A stretch of DNA of 64,000 nucleotides from Oscillospiraceae bacterium (GCA_902790325.1 CADARP010000013.1:60246-124245); one strand, 5' to 3'; numbered from the stretch's first letter, positions 45,401 to 52,335 are shown. The notes: a model not told the origin generated them from the sequence alone. Numbers and translations are program-made.

Positions 45401-45562
45401 TGTCTGCGGGTAAGTACCGATCTGCACCAGATCGCCTACCTGAAATTCCGTGGCGGAAGCCGTCATGCCGAGCGAAATGATCCCCGCCGCGGGCGCAGAC
45501 GCGACCAGCAGCACAGCCGCCAGCCATACCGCCAGAGTCCGTTTCCAAAACGTTTTCATCAT
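42476..45562 (-). CDS. BspA-type leucine-rich-repeat surface protein, N-terminal part of a frameshifted gene
   Basis: Secreted protein; the intact frame gives 1,028 residues. A signal peptide (TLAVWLAAVLLVASAPAAG, about 8-38) is followed by a DUF6273-like domain (about 40-370, with FEWEPLLWRVLDPASGLVMTE and QWLLRTAGDS). Next come an InlB-type short segment (YTAKFVADGKTVGKVKY) and 21 BspA-like LRR_5 repeats of the form SVTIPDSVTxIGxxAFxGCTGLT. The frame ends in RSRTG and stop, just after EGCTSLASVT, where the next repeat would be expected. Restoring one frame would give about 1,635 residues with cohesin-like and dockerin domains. Roles in adhesion or cellulosome-like assembly are inferred. Confidence 0.85.
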   Translation of the reverse strand: MMKTFWKRTLAVWLAAVLLVASAPAAGIISLGMTASATEFQVGDLVQIGTYPQTRVTDEELIAALDAQSAAWQSYGYYSGTYKSAYPDSNGCMTASNYMQYADVTYAGDRYRGVKFVQYRPTLTGLVTTAARSCQDENGYFIDTTYWFEWEPLLWRVLDPASGLVMTESVIDSQPFHNYRKTDGQDYYGYDAHWGDPDRGHYANNYACSDIRAWLTDELDADSFLNTAFTAAQREKITAAALDNSAYRREVSDYGCEATTDKVFLLSWSDVTTKAYGFSVNNAAEYHARLGQGTDYAKCQGLLVNTTSGYSQWLLRTAGDSSKNVCNVTNAGACDVYCVTESTNYGIRPAMHVDLDYAYATAEYTAKFVADGKTVGKVKYTADTTSIQDKEPAVPAKEGYDGAWPTYTLLVGGVTVEAEYTPIPDDITWSFDTETGVLTISGTGTMADYAYNSSPWVSYRSSVKAVTIDSGVTTIGKYAFYGCTIPDRVTSISSSAFSGCTGLTSVTIPDSVSSIGGSAFRNCTSLTSVTIPDSVTGIGSSAFYGVGNIVYSGSATGSPWGAKHVNKYAEGYFVFDSAEKKTLLCCSRAVQESVIIPDSVTTIGDYAFRGCTGLTSVTIPNSVTSIGDEAFSGCTGLTSVTIPDSVTTIGDYAFSGCTGLTSVTIGNSVTRIDSFAFWGCTSLASVTIPDSVTIIGSYAFSGCTGLTSVTIPDSVTTIGDYAFSGCTGLTNVTIPDSVTSIGSGAFENCTSLTSATIPDSVTTIGDYAFRGCTSLTSVTIPGNVTSIGSCAFENCTGLTCVTIPDSVTTIGGSAFRNCTSLTSVTIPDSVTGIGDYAFSGCTGISTFAVSVGNTCYTNDEAGVLYNKDKTVLVAYPCGNPRSSFSIPDSVTHIGSYAFSGCTGLTGVTIPDSMTSISSYAFKGCTSLTSVTIPNGVTGIGSFAFEGCTSLASVTIPNGVTGIGSFAFEGCTSLASVTIPDSVTIIGSSAFRGCTSLTSVTIGNSVTRIDSFAFEGCTSLASVTRSRTG
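42634..42771. repeat. Tandem perfect 69-bp repeat inside the LRR region
   Basis: Two adjacent identical 69-base units (42634-42702 and 42703-42771), each encoding one 23-residue LRR unit (IPNGVTGIGSFAFEGCTSLASVT). Identity at the base level shows a recent duplication by slippage or unequal exchange. Confidence 0.9.
44015..44113. repeat. 99-bp perfect direct repeat, upstream copy
   Basis: Same 99 bases as 42396-42494. Here too the repeat pattern is broken at its edge: the LRR unit is truncated, so that FYGCT joins directly to IPDRVTSIS and six residues of a normal unit are missing, but the frame is kept. Confidence 0.95.
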
Positions 45563-45619
45563 AAAATCTCCCTCAAAGCAATTATCACATTTTTTCGGTG
45601 TGCAAAAAAGATTTATTCT

Positions 45620-45648
45620 ATATTACCACAAAATCCCGCGGGACGCAA
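45620..45648 (-). promoter_or_regulatory. Candidate sigma-A promoter of the LRR protein gene
   Basis: TTGCGT (45643-45648) and TAATAT (45620-45625) with a 17-base spacer, about 55 bases before the start codon. GAGGGAG precedes the ATG. Confidence 0.6.
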
Positions 45649-45686
45649 TAGGCGCGGTCTGCTTTGTTCGCTTCACGAATTTACGT

Positions 45687-45717
45687 GCAAAAAAAGACCC
45701 GCCCCGAAAGGCGGATC
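45687..45717 (-). terminator. Intrinsic terminator of the glycerol-3-phosphate oxidoreductase cluster
   Basis: Eight-base stem GATCCGCC/GGCGGGTC (one G-U pair) with a TTTCGG loop, followed on the minus strand by seven T. It lies 30 bases after the DUF1667 gene. Confidence 0.88.
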
Positions 45718-45748
45718 GCTTGAAAATACGGCTTGGGTTGGGTTCGGC

Positions 45749-46105
45749 TTATTCCATATCGCGCGAGGCGATGACGTCCACGCCGGTGCCGCAGACGTCG
45801 GCGAGAATCACGTCGTGCTGCTTGACGGGCAGCGTGACCGACGCCGCCTTGATTGCGTCCATGACGTCAAACAGCTTGTCGCGCAGGATCGGCGTTCTCG
45901 TGCGCACGGGCAGCAGTTCGCCGTCCCTGCCCGCGACGCGGACGGTCGACGTCAGCAGACGCACGGGCGCAGTGAATTCCGACTCGGCAAAGGCGAGGCC
46001 GCGTTTGCAGCCGTTGCCCTCGATCGACAAAACTTTGCCGTCCGCACCTTCGACGGTTATGGCGCAGCCGCGCGGACATACCGTACAGATGATCTCTTTT
46101 TTCAT
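45749..46105 (-). CDS. DUF1667 domain protein
   Basis: Small protein of 118 residues. It has CTVCPRGCAITVEG and GNGCKRGLAFAESE, supplying four cysteines arranged like an iron-sulfur or zinc site, and a C-terminal VLADVCGTGVDVIASRDM. DUF1667 proteins regularly accompany the two flavoproteins encoded just upstream and are presumed to be a third, electron-transferring subunit. Biochemical role unproven. Confidence 0.88.
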   Translation of the reverse strand: MKKEIICTVCPRGCAITVEGADGKVLSIEGNGCKRGLAFAESEFTAPVRLLTSTVRVAGRDGELLPVRTRTPILRDKLFDVMDAIKAASVTLPVKQHDVILADVCGTGVDVIASRDME

Positions 46106-46118
46106 TTTGCTGCCTCCC

Positions 46119-47381
46119 TTAAACGACTTCGACGACGATCTCGCCGCCGGCGACGTCGGCTGTGTTCACGGCGATGCTGTTCATCTCGCCGGGATTGACG
46201 CGGAATTCTTTTTTCTGCGCGAGGACCGTGTCGCCGCATCTGACGCGCAGCGTCACGTCGCGCTGCGGCGCAAGCACGCGGAAGTACAGCGTTACATTGT
46301 CCGCCTCGTCCGACAGCGCAACCTTCTGCGGGCAGACGTAACGCACATTCGCGCCGGCGGTACAGACCGCCTCACCCTGGACGGACGGGAATTTGCCCGC
46401 GGCATAACGCGCGGCGTATTTGCCGGCCTGCTCGCTCTCGGCGCTGACATTGTCCACCAGATCGTTGACGTGCACGACGTTGCCGCACGCGAACACGGCG
46501 GGTTTCGTCGTCTGCATGTACTGGTTGACCGTCGGGCCGTTCGTTCTGCCGTCGACGGCGATCGAAGCCTTGCGCGTCAGTTCGTTTTCGGGGATCAGGC
46601 CGACGGAGAACAGCACTGTGTCGCACGGCACGTATTCCTCTTTTTCGAGGATGGGCTTTTTGTTTTCGTCCACGGGCGCGACGTAAACGCCCGTCACGCG
46701 CTTGTCGCCCTCGATGCGCGTGATCGTGTGCCCCAGACGCAGCGGGATGCCGAAATCGTCCAGACACTGCACGCGGTTTCTCGTAAGACCCGCGAGGTAA
46801 TCCATCAGCTCGACGACCATCACGACCTCGGCGCCTTCGAGCGTCATGCGGCGCGCCATGATCATGCCGATGTCGCCGGAACCGAGGATGACGACCTTTT
46901 TGCCGACCATGATGTTCTGGCGGTTGATGAGGCGCTGCGCCGAACCGGCCGTGTACAGACCGGCGGGACGCGTGCCGGGAATGACGATGTTTTCGCGCGT
47001 GCGTTCGCGGCAGCCCATCGCCAGCACGACGCTGCCCGCTTCGACGCAGGTCACGCCGTATTTGCCGTTGACGCAAACGACTTTTCCGCCGTCCGCATCC
47101 ACGTCCAGCACCATGGAATCCAGCAGATATTCCACGCCGAGCGCAGCGGCTTTTTCCGTAAAGCGGCTGTAATATTCCGGGCCGGTCAGTTCCTCGCCGT
47201 AACGGGTCAGACCGAATCCGGGATGGATGCACTGCTGCAGAATGCCGCCCGGCGCGCTGTCTCTCTCGATGACGAGCACGCTTGCCGCGCCGTTTTCTCT
47301 GGCGGCGACTGCCGCGGCCAGACCGGCGGGGCCTGCGCCCACGACGGCGACGTCACATTTTACGGTATACATAACGCTCAC
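46119..47381 (-). CDS. NAD(P)/FAD-dependent oxidoreductase, second subunit of a GlpA-like complex
   Basis: Pyridine nucleotide-disulfide oxidoreductase-like flavoprotein of 420 residues. The FAD site is VVGAGPAGLAAAVAARENGAASVLV (about 11-35) and the NAD(P) site VVILGSGDIGMIMARRMTLEGAEVV (about 167-190). It lacks the redox CxxC of disulfide reductases. Two cysteines near residue 55 to 60 (LQQCIHPG) are family-typical. It lies 6 bases after the glycerol-3-phosphate dehydrogenase-like gene and 13 bases before DUF1667, forming a three-gene unit as in many anaerobes. Confidence 0.88.
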   Translation of the reverse strand: MSVMYTVKCDVAVVGAGPAGLAAAVAARENGAASVLVIERDSAPGGILQQCIHPGFGLTRYGEELTGPEYYSRFTEKAAALGVEYLLDSMVLDVDADGGKVVCVNGKYGVTCVEAGSVVLAMGCRERTRENIVIPGTRPAGLYTAGSAQRLINRQNIMVGKKVVILGSGDIGMIMARRMTLEGAEVVMVVELMDYLAGLTRNRVQCLDDFGIPLRLGHTITRIEGDKRVTGVYVAPVDENKKPILEKEEYVPCDTVLFSVGLIPENELTRKASIAVDGRTNGPTVNQYMQTTKPAVFACGNVVHVNDLVDNVSAESEQAGKYAARYAAGKFPSVQGEAVCTAGANVRYVCPQKVALSDEADNVTLYFRVLAPQRDVTLRVRCGDTVLAQKKEFRVNPGEMNSIAVNTADVAGGEIVVEVV

Positions 47382-47387
47382 TCCTCC

Positions 47388-48830
47388 TCACGAACGGTTC
47401 TTTCCCGTCACCATGTTGGAGCCGGGATCGTTTTTGCAGATCGCCTCCGACGCGACGCCGAGTTCACGCGAGAGGATCTCGATGACCTTCGGTCCGCAGA
47501 ATCCGCCGTGGCAGCGTCCCATACCCGCGCCGACGCGGCGCTTGACGGCGTCCACGCTGCGCGCGCCGAGCGGACGGCGAATCGCCTGCACGATTTCCGC
47601 TTCGGTGACCGTTTCGCAGCGGCAGACGATGTTGCCGTAACGCGGATCTTCGCGGATCAGTTCGTCCTGCTTTTCGGGCGTCTGCTCACAGAATTTGACG
47701 ATGCCTTTTCTCTTGCGGATGAAGTCCTGCTTCAGCTCGAAGTCCGCGCCGCGGTACAGCATCTGCTGCACGACGTATTTGCCCATTGAGACGGACAGCG
47801 TCAGACCCGTGGAGCGCACGCCGGAAAGATTGACGTACCCTTCCAGGTCGTCGTACATATCGAAATGCAGTCCCTCGGGCTTGCGGTTGGGACGCAGGCC
47901 GCTGTACTGCGTGATGGTTTCGCGCAGATTGACGTTCGGCACGAGATTGCGCACATCGCGCGCGATGCTCTCGAGACCCTCGGCGTTTGTGGATTTGTCC
48001 GTCTTGGACGGCTGATCTTCGGCGGTCGGGCCGACGAGCATGTTGCCGTGGATCGTCGGACACATCAGCTTGCCCTTGGTGATCTTTGTCGGGATCGGCA
48101 GCACGATGTGACGAACCTGGCAGGACGTGTTTTTGTCAAGGATGTAGAACTGTCCCTTGCGCGCGACGACTTCGTATTCCGCCTTGCCGACCATGGCGGC
48201 AATGTCATCGCAGTAAAGGCCGGCGCAGTTGATGACGTACTTCGTTTCGACGTCGCCGTCGGTCGTCTGCACGCTGCGCACTTTGCCGTTTTCGGTCGTG
48301 ATGCCGACAACCTTCGTGCCGAGCATGAATTCGGCGCCGTTGTCGTATGCGTTTTCCGCGAGCGCCTGCACGTAGATGAACGGATCGATGATGCTTTCGC
48401 GCGGGATATACAGACCGCCCTTGACCGCGGGATTGAGGTTCGGTTCCATTTCCAGAAGCTGCGCGCCGGACAGATATTCCACGTCGTACACGCGGTTGCG
48501 GAACGCTTTTTCCTTGATCGCGGGGAGCTGGGCGAACTGCTCGTCGGTGATGGCGGGCAGGATCGCGCCGATGCGTTTGAACGGGACGTCCAGATCGCGC
48601 GTGAGCGCGTCATACATCGGGTTGGCCGCCACAACGAGCTGCGACTCAAGCGTTTCCGGCGCGGCGTCATAGCCGGTGTGGATGATCGCGCTGTTCGACT
48701 TGGAAGCGTCGCCGCCGACGTCTTCGTTCTTGTCGATCACGAGCACGTTGACCTTGTACTTCGTCAGCTCCCGGGCGACCGCGCAGCCGACCGCACCGGC
48801 GCCGATGACGACAACATCCGTTTTTCGCAT
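47388..48830 (-). CDS. Glycerol-3-phosphate dehydrogenase-like FAD oxidoreductase with Bfd-type [2Fe-2S] domain
   Basis: Flavoprotein of 480 residues, probably oxidising glycerol-3-phosphate (GlpA type) or a related 2-hydroxyacid. The start MRKTDVVVIGAGAVGCAVAREL follows AAAGGTG by 8 bases. The FAD motif GAGAVGCAVARELTKYKVNVLVID is at the N-terminus. The C-terminus (about 410-470) has CRCETVTEAEI and GRCHGGFCGPKVIEIL, four cysteines arranged as in the bacterioferritin-associated ferredoxin domain. It opens the three-gene unit with the second flavoprotein and DUF1667. Confidence 0.87.
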   Translation of the reverse strand: MRKTDVVVIGAGAVGCAVARELTKYKVNVLVIDKNEDVGGDASKSNSAIIHTGYDAAPETLESQLVVAANPMYDALTRDLDVPFKRIGAILPAITDEQFAQLPAIKEKAFRNRVYDVEYLSGAQLLEMEPNLNPAVKGGLYIPRESIIDPFIYVQALAENAYDNGAEFMLGTKVVGITTENGKVRSVQTTDGDVETKYVINCAGLYCDDIAAMVGKAEYEVVARKGQFYILDKNTSCQVRHIVLPIPTKITKGKLMCPTIHGNMLVGPTAEDQPSKTDKSTNAEGLESIARDVRNLVPNVNLRETITQYSGLRPNRKPEGLHFDMYDDLEGYVNLSGVRSTGLTLSVSMGKYVVQQMLYRGADFELKQDFIRKRKGIVKFCEQTPEKQDELIREDPRYGNIVCRCETVTEAEIVQAIRRPLGARSVDAVKRRVGAGMGRCHGGFCGPKVIEILSRELGVASEAICKNDPGSNMVTGKNRS

Positions 48831-48875
48831 AAAAACAACACCTTTCAAGTTGGATTATTAAGGGCACCGATAACT

Positions 48876-48904
48876 ACTATAATGGAAAAAGTTCACACTG
48901 TCAA
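48876..48904 (-). promoter_or_regulatory. Sigma-A promoter of the glycerol-3-phosphate oxidoreductase cluster
   Basis: TTGACA (48899-48904) and TATAGT (48876-48881) with a 17-base spacer. The -35 box overlaps the last codon and stop of maf. Confidence 0.8.
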
Positions 48905-49455
48905 GCGTATGCGGACAGACGGCGGCACAGCGCCGCGACGGGCAGCCCGACGACGTTGAAATAGTCGCCGCAGATGCCCTGCACCAGGGTGCATCCGCGT
49001 CCCTGGATTCCGTATGCGCCGGCTTTGTCCATCGGCTCGCCCGTGGCGACATACGCCTCGATTTCCTGCTGCGTCAGGGGGTAGAACGTCACCTGCGTCT
49101 GCTCAAAAAAAGTTTCCGCTTTGCCGGGGGAGAGCAGACAGACGCCCGTATAAACCGTGTGCGTTTTGCCGGACAGCATCCGCAGCATCCGCACGGCGTC
49201 GGCGGCGTCGGCAGGTTTGCCGAGGATCGCGCCGTCGTACACGACGACCGTGTCCGCGCCGATCACCAGATCGTCGGGACAGCTTTTCGCAACAGCCTGC
49301 GCCTTCTGCCGCGCGAGCGACATGACCGCTTCGTGCGGCGGCGTATCGGGCGATATCTGTTCGTCCGCGTCGGAGACCCTGACGGTGAACGTCACGCCCG
49401 CTCTTTGCAGCAGCTCGCGTCTGCGCGGCGAAGCGGACGCCAGAACGATGTTCAT
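48901..49455 (-). CDS. maf: Maf-like nucleoside triphosphate pyrophosphatase
   Basis: House-cleaning pyrophosphatase of 184 residues that hydrolyses dTTP, UTP or modified nucleotides. The start MNIVLASASPRRRELLQRAGV carries the family's SxSPRR motif. VIGADTVVVYDGAILGKPADAADAVRMLRMLSGKTHTVYTGVCL is the catalytic core, and GEPMDKAGAYGIQGRG the third motif. It overlaps the Nudix gene by 4 bases. Confidence 0.95.
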   Translation of the reverse strand: MNIVLASASPRRRELLQRAGVTFTVRVSDADEQISPDTPPHEAVMSLARQKAQAVAKSCPDDLVIGADTVVVYDGAILGKPADAADAVRMLRMLSGKTHTVYTGVCLLSPGKAETFFEQTQVTFYPLTQQEIEAYVATGEPMDKAGAYGIQGRGCTLVQGICGDYFNVVGLPVAALCRRLSAYA

Positions 49456-50003
49456 TTTGTCTCCTCCTCGTACCACGTGCGCATCGCCATCTTCAGAACG
49501 GCCGCCTGCGTTTTGCCGTCGGGAATCTCGTTGTTGAGCACCATTTCCACGGCTGTGGACAGCGGGATCTTTTCGACGTTCAGGAATTCATCCTCGTCGA
49601 GCGCCTGTTCTTTGAACGTGATGCCGGTCGCGCCGTACAGGTGGATGATCTCGCCGCAGTAGCCGGGCGACGGATAGAACTTGCCGAGATCGACGTACTT
49701 TTCCGCCACTGCGCCCGTTTCCTCGCGCAGCTCGCGGATACCGGCGCGGAACGGGTCCTCGCCCTTTTCGAGTTTGCCGGCCGGCAGCTCCAGCACGACC
49801 TCGCCGTACGGATAGCGAAATTGGCGCACGAACAGCAGTTCGCCCTCGTCCGTCAGCGCGGCGACCGTCACGCCGCCGTTGTGCTCGACCACTTCGCGCA
49901 CGCAGGTCTGCCCGTTCGGCAGCTCAGCCTTGTCCACGCGCAGATTGAGTATGCGTCCTTCGTATTTGTATTCCTGTTCCAGTGTCTTTTCGATCAGTTC
50001 CAT
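49452..50003 (-). CDS. Nudix hydrolase (ADP-ribose pyrophosphatase type)
   Basis: Cytoplasmic pyrophosphatase of 183 residues. The start MELIEKTLEQEYKYEGRI follows GGAGGGTTT. The Nudix box GKLEKGEDPFRAGIRELREETGAVAE (about residues 84-109) has all catalytic glutamates, preceded by VVLELPAG and followed by the ADPRase-type YPSPGYCGEIIHLYGA. It is immediately downstream of the small-peptide terminator and just before maf. Confidence 0.92.
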   Translation of the reverse strand: MELIEKTLEQEYKYEGRILNLRVDKAELPNGQTCVREVVEHNGGVTVAALTDEGELLFVRQFRYPYGEVVLELPAGKLEKGEDPFRAGIRELREETGAVAEKYVDLGKFYPSPGYCGEIIHLYGATGITFKEQALDEDEFLNVEKIPLSTAVEMVLNNEIPDGKTQAAVLKMAMRTWYEEETK

Positions 50004-50043
50004 AAACCCTCCGTGCATGCATAGATTGTAAAAGGAATTATAA

Positions 50044-50081
50044 AAACAAAAAAAGCGGCTCCCATATCACATGAGAGCCGC
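50044..50081 (-). terminator. Strong intrinsic terminator after the 36-residue peptide gene
   Basis: Eleven-pair stem GCGGCTCTCAT/ATGGGAGCCGC (one G-U pair), 5-base loop, then TTTTTTTGTTTTT on the minus strand. Confidence 0.92.
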
Positions 50082-50092
50082 GTCCGCGATGA

Positions 50093-50203
50093 TTACGGTA
50101 AAAACTTGCCAATGAAATCACGGATGATGTTGATGATGTCGGCTGCTTTGCCTTCCTTGAGGTAAGCAAGAAGCTTCTGGACAAAAGCAAGAATCTTATC
50201 CAT
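50093..50203 (-). CDS. 36-residue amphipathic peptide, unknown function
   Basis: A short gene with a complete expression setting: a promoter, AAGGAG 8 bases before the ATG, and a strong terminator. The product begins MDKILAFVQKLLAYLK and ends IIRDFIGKFLP. Hydrophobic residues recur every three to four positions, so a single amphipathic helix is likely; there are six Lys/Arg-type charges and few acidic ones. It has no signal peptide. Such peptides can be phenol-soluble-modulin-like secreted peptides, membrane-binding regulators or toxins; none of these is shown by the sequence. Not recognised as a known family. Confidence 0.65.
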   Translation of the reverse strand: MDKILAFVQKLLAYLKEGKAADIINIIRDFIGKFLP

Positions 50204-50229
50204 AAGTCATTCTCCTTGTATATTGATTT

Positions 50230-50248
50230 GCAAAGAGGGTCTCTTTGC
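50230..50248 (-). promoter_or_regulatory. 5'-UTR hairpin before the small-peptide gene
   Basis: Perfect 8-bp stem GCAAAGAG/CTCTTTGC with a 3-base loop, placed close to the predicted transcription start and about 27 bases before the start codon. It may stabilise the short mRNA 5' end. Confidence 0.6.
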
Positions 50249-50254
50249 ATCATC

Positions 50255-50283
50255 AGTATAGCATCTTCTGTCCGAAAAAGCAA
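50255..50283 (-). promoter_or_regulatory. Sigma-A promoter of the small-peptide gene
   Basis: TTGCTT (50278-50283) and TATACT (50255-50260) with a 17-base spacer, in an AT-rich block. Confidence 0.72.
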
Positions 50284-50313
50284 GTCTTTTTTTAAATTTT
50301 TACAAAAAATTAT

Positions 50314-50772
50314 TTATCCGAATATTCTGCTCTCGATCAACGTGTAAATCACGCCGACCGCAACGCCGATGAGCGCGCCGACGATGACCTCGGGCAGGGT
50401 GTGTCCCTTGATGACCTTCAGCTTTTCCGGCTTGTCGGGATCGTCGGGTGCATAGACCTTGTCGATGACGGTGTTGACCTTTTCCGTCACGCGGCCGCAC
50501 TGCAGACGCACGTTGCATGCGTCGAACGCCGTCACGATGCCGAACACCAGCGCAAGGGCAAAAGTGCTGCCCGTGAAATGCTCGCAGATGGCGATGTGTG
50601 TGACCATGGCGATCGCGGACGAGGTGTGCGTGCTGGGCATACCGCCGCTGCAGAACAGGTCGAGCGGTTTGCGTTGGATTGCAAAAAGAATCATTTTGGC
50701 TGCCTGTGCGGCGATCCAGCCGCACGCCATCGGCAGCGCCCAGCGCAGGATTGTAACGATAAGATCCGGCAT
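50314..50772 (-). CDS. Divergent PAP2 family membrane protein (DUF212)
   Basis: Small integral membrane protein of 152 residues, start MPDLIVTILRWALPMACGW. Hydrophobic segments at about 5-30, 65-90 and 125-150. The diagnostic block SGGMPSTHTSSAIAMVTHIA (about 41-60) has the PSxH phosphatase-type motif of acid-phosphatase/VanZ relatives, and GHTLPEVIVGALIGVAVG is the second conserved block. Usually of unknown role. The gene is divergent from the SCIFF gene. Confidence 0.9.
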   Translation of the reverse strand: MPDLIVTILRWALPMACGWIAAQAAKMILFAIQRKPLDLFCSGGMPSTHTSSAIAMVTHIAICEHFTGSTFALALVFGIVTAFDACNVRLQCGRVTEKVNTVIDKVYAPDDPDKPEKLKVIKGHTLPEVIVGALIGVAVGVIYTLIESRIFG

Positions 50773-50853
50773 GATAGAATCCGTCCTTTCCGATTTTTGG
50801 TTTATGGGGGCATTATAGCATACATTGCGTTCCATTGCAAATACTATTTTTTC

Positions 50854-50882
50854 TTGACAGTCTGTTTCGCGTCTGCTATACT
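50854..50882 (+). promoter_or_regulatory. Consensus sigma-A promoter of the SCIFF peptide gene
   Basis: Perfect TTGACA (50854-50859) and TATACT (50877-50882) with a 17-base spacer, about 33 bases before the start codon, with CGGAGGG as ribosome-binding site. Confidence 0.88.
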
Positions 50883-50914
50883 ATAGGGCAGAAAATGAAA
50901 CGGAGGGAAAACAA

Positions 50915-51070
50915 ATGAAACATATCGAGACATTGAAGACCCGCAATCTCTGCGAGAGCGCGAAGAACGGCGGCTGCGGCGAATGCCAGACGTCCTGCCA
51001 GTCCGCGTGCAAGACCAGCTGCGGCATTGCGAACCAGCAGTGCGAAAACACGCAGAAGGAAACCAAATAA
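50915..51070 (+). CDS. scfA: SCIFF (six-cysteine) RiPP precursor peptide
   Basis: Precursor of 51 residues of the SCIFF family found across Clostridia. It starts MKHIETLKTRN and contains the near-invariant core SAKNGGCGECQTSCQSAC followed by KTSC; cysteines stand at 13, 21, 24, 28, 32, 36 and 43. In this family a radical SAM enzyme (ScfB) makes a thioether bridge between a Cys and a Thr. The usual partner gene is not beside it here. The gene is expressed alone from a perfect promoter and followed by a strong terminator. The core match is very convincing; the mature product's function is unknown in general. Confidence 0.95.
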   Translation: MKHIETLKTRNLCESAKNGGCGECQTSCQSACKTSCGIANQQCENTQKETK

Positions 51071-51088
51071 AATATCGCAGACATGCAT

Positions 51089-51123
51089 CGCGGGGCACAA
51101 TCGTGCCCCGCGGTTTTCTTTTG
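51089..51123 (+). terminator. Intrinsic terminator after the SCIFF gene
   Basis: Ten-base GC-rich stem CGCGGGGCAC/GTGCCCCGCG with an AATC loop, followed by GTTTTCTTTT on the plus strand. Confidence 0.9.
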
Positions 51124-51161
51124 TCCGTTATCCGGTCCCGTGCGCCGCAAGGATCGTTTTT

Positions 51162-52157
51162 TCAGACGGTAAAGAGCACGTCCGGCAGCCATTCAGTGTC
51201 TTCAAACAGCAGATCGTTCGCCTGCAGCAGCGCGCCGCCGCGGTATGTGTCGCTCTTTCCGGACAGGTATGCGTCCAGCGCGCGCAGGTCGTATTCCCGC
51301 TGGCAGATAACGCTCATGAAGTCGTTGTTTGTCAGCGCTTCCTTCCGCGCGTCAAATTCCGCTTTGGTGCAGCTCTTGCCGTCGATCTGATAGGCGTCCG
51401 GATCGACCGGATATGCGTCCGCACCCTCACCGACCCAGCCGCCGACCGAGCTCTGCGCGGAAAGAACCGTCGAGCGTACCTTTCCCTCGGAAAGCGTGTA
51501 ATAGGTCTCCTTCAGATCTGCGTAATCGTGGCTGTCGTCCACACAAACGGCCAGCGTACCGTCTTTGGTTTTCACCATATTCAGAAGAAGATCCGAGCAG
51601 AGGAACCCGTACGTGGAGCCGACGTTTTCGTCCAGCAGCGTTACGGCCTTTCCGTCCTTTTCTCCGTAGATTTTCACGCGGAATACTTCCGCATAAGGCG
51701 TGTCGTCTTCCCGGATCAGAACGACCAGCTCCGGTTTGCCGTCCGCGTCCCAGTTGAACAGATCCGCAAACACGACGTTCGTTTGGTCGGGATCGTCTCC
51801 CTGCGGCGTTCCGTACGCCGCGCGCAGATCGGCAAGCTTCCGCGCATATACCGCGCGGAAGGCGTCGGTTTGTGCCGCGCTTTTTGCCGGCTCGGCAGCT
51901 TCGGCTTTTGCAGTGGTTTCGGCTTTTGCCGCGGCTTTGGTCTGTGCCGCAGTTTCGGTCGGTGTCTCGATTTCGGTCTGTGCTTCGATTTCGGTCTGTT
52001 CGATGATTTCTGTCTGTGTTTCGGCTTTGGTCTGCTCGATGATTTCGGTCGGCGCCGCGGTGTTTTGCGGATCCTTACGCGCTGCGGAAAAAACGGTGAG
52101 AGCGGAAACGGTCAGAATTGCCGCCGCGATCAGAGCTGTCGTCTTTTTCATCTTCAT
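51162..52157 (-). CDS. Secreted protein with a Thr/Glu/Ala-rich linker, unknown function
   Basis: Protein of 331 residues with a signal peptide (KKTTALIAAAILTVSALTVFSAA, about 4-26). Residues about 33-95 are a repetitive low-complexity stretch rich in Thr, Glu, Gln and Ala (EIIEQTKAETQTEIIEQTEI), a surface linker. The C-terminal domain (about 96-331) includes FADLFNWDADGKPELVVL, similar to FG-GAP/VCBS-like calcium-loop segments seen in many secreted Clostridia proteins, and DENVGSTYGFLCSDLLLNMV. No catalytic motif recognised. Confidence 0.7.
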   Translation of the reverse strand: MKMKKTTALIAAAILTVSALTVFSAARKDPQNTAAPTEIIEQTKAETQTEIIEQTEIEAQTEIETPTETAAQTKAAAKAETTAKAEAAEPAKSAAQTDAFRAVYARKLADLRAAYGTPQGDDPDQTNVVFADLFNWDADGKPELVVLIREDDTPYAEVFRVKIYGEKDGKAVTLLDENVGSTYGFLCSDLLLNMVKTKDGTLAVCVDDSHDYADLKETYYTLSEGKVRSTVLSAQSSVGGWVGEGADAYPVDPDAYQIDGKSCTKAEFDARKEALTNNDFMSVICQREYDLRALDAYLSGKSDTYRGGALLQANDLLFEDTEWLPDVLFTV

Positions 52158-52290
52158 ATTGTTTTGTCTCCCTTTTCATTATTGTTTTTTGAGCGGGTTT
52201 TGTCTCCCGCCGACACGCATACAATATCACACGGTCTGCGGAAAATGCGCCGGATGTCAAAAACGACGGACATTTTGACAATTTTGACGC

Positions 52291-52335
52291 ACCAAAAAAG
52301 ACCGCCCGTCTGCCCAAACGGACAGTCGGACGATC
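52291..52335 (-). terminator. Intrinsic terminator after the isomerase-ligase gene
   Basis: Long 16-base stem with G-U pairs and one mismatch (arms 52320-52335 and 52300-52315), loop GTTT, followed on the minus strand by TTTTTTGG. It ends the T-box operon. Confidence 0.85.

Noticed and set aside
45450..47789. A 779-codon plus-strand frame opposite the glycerol-3-phosphate oxidoreductase genes.
   Set aside because: The opposite strand carries clear FAD motifs, terminator and promoter; this frame has none.
50038..50283. An 81-codon minus-strand frame in the small-peptide region.
   Set aside because: It spans the promoter, hairpin and terminator; the 36-codon frame in another phase has a ribosome-binding site and sits between those signals.
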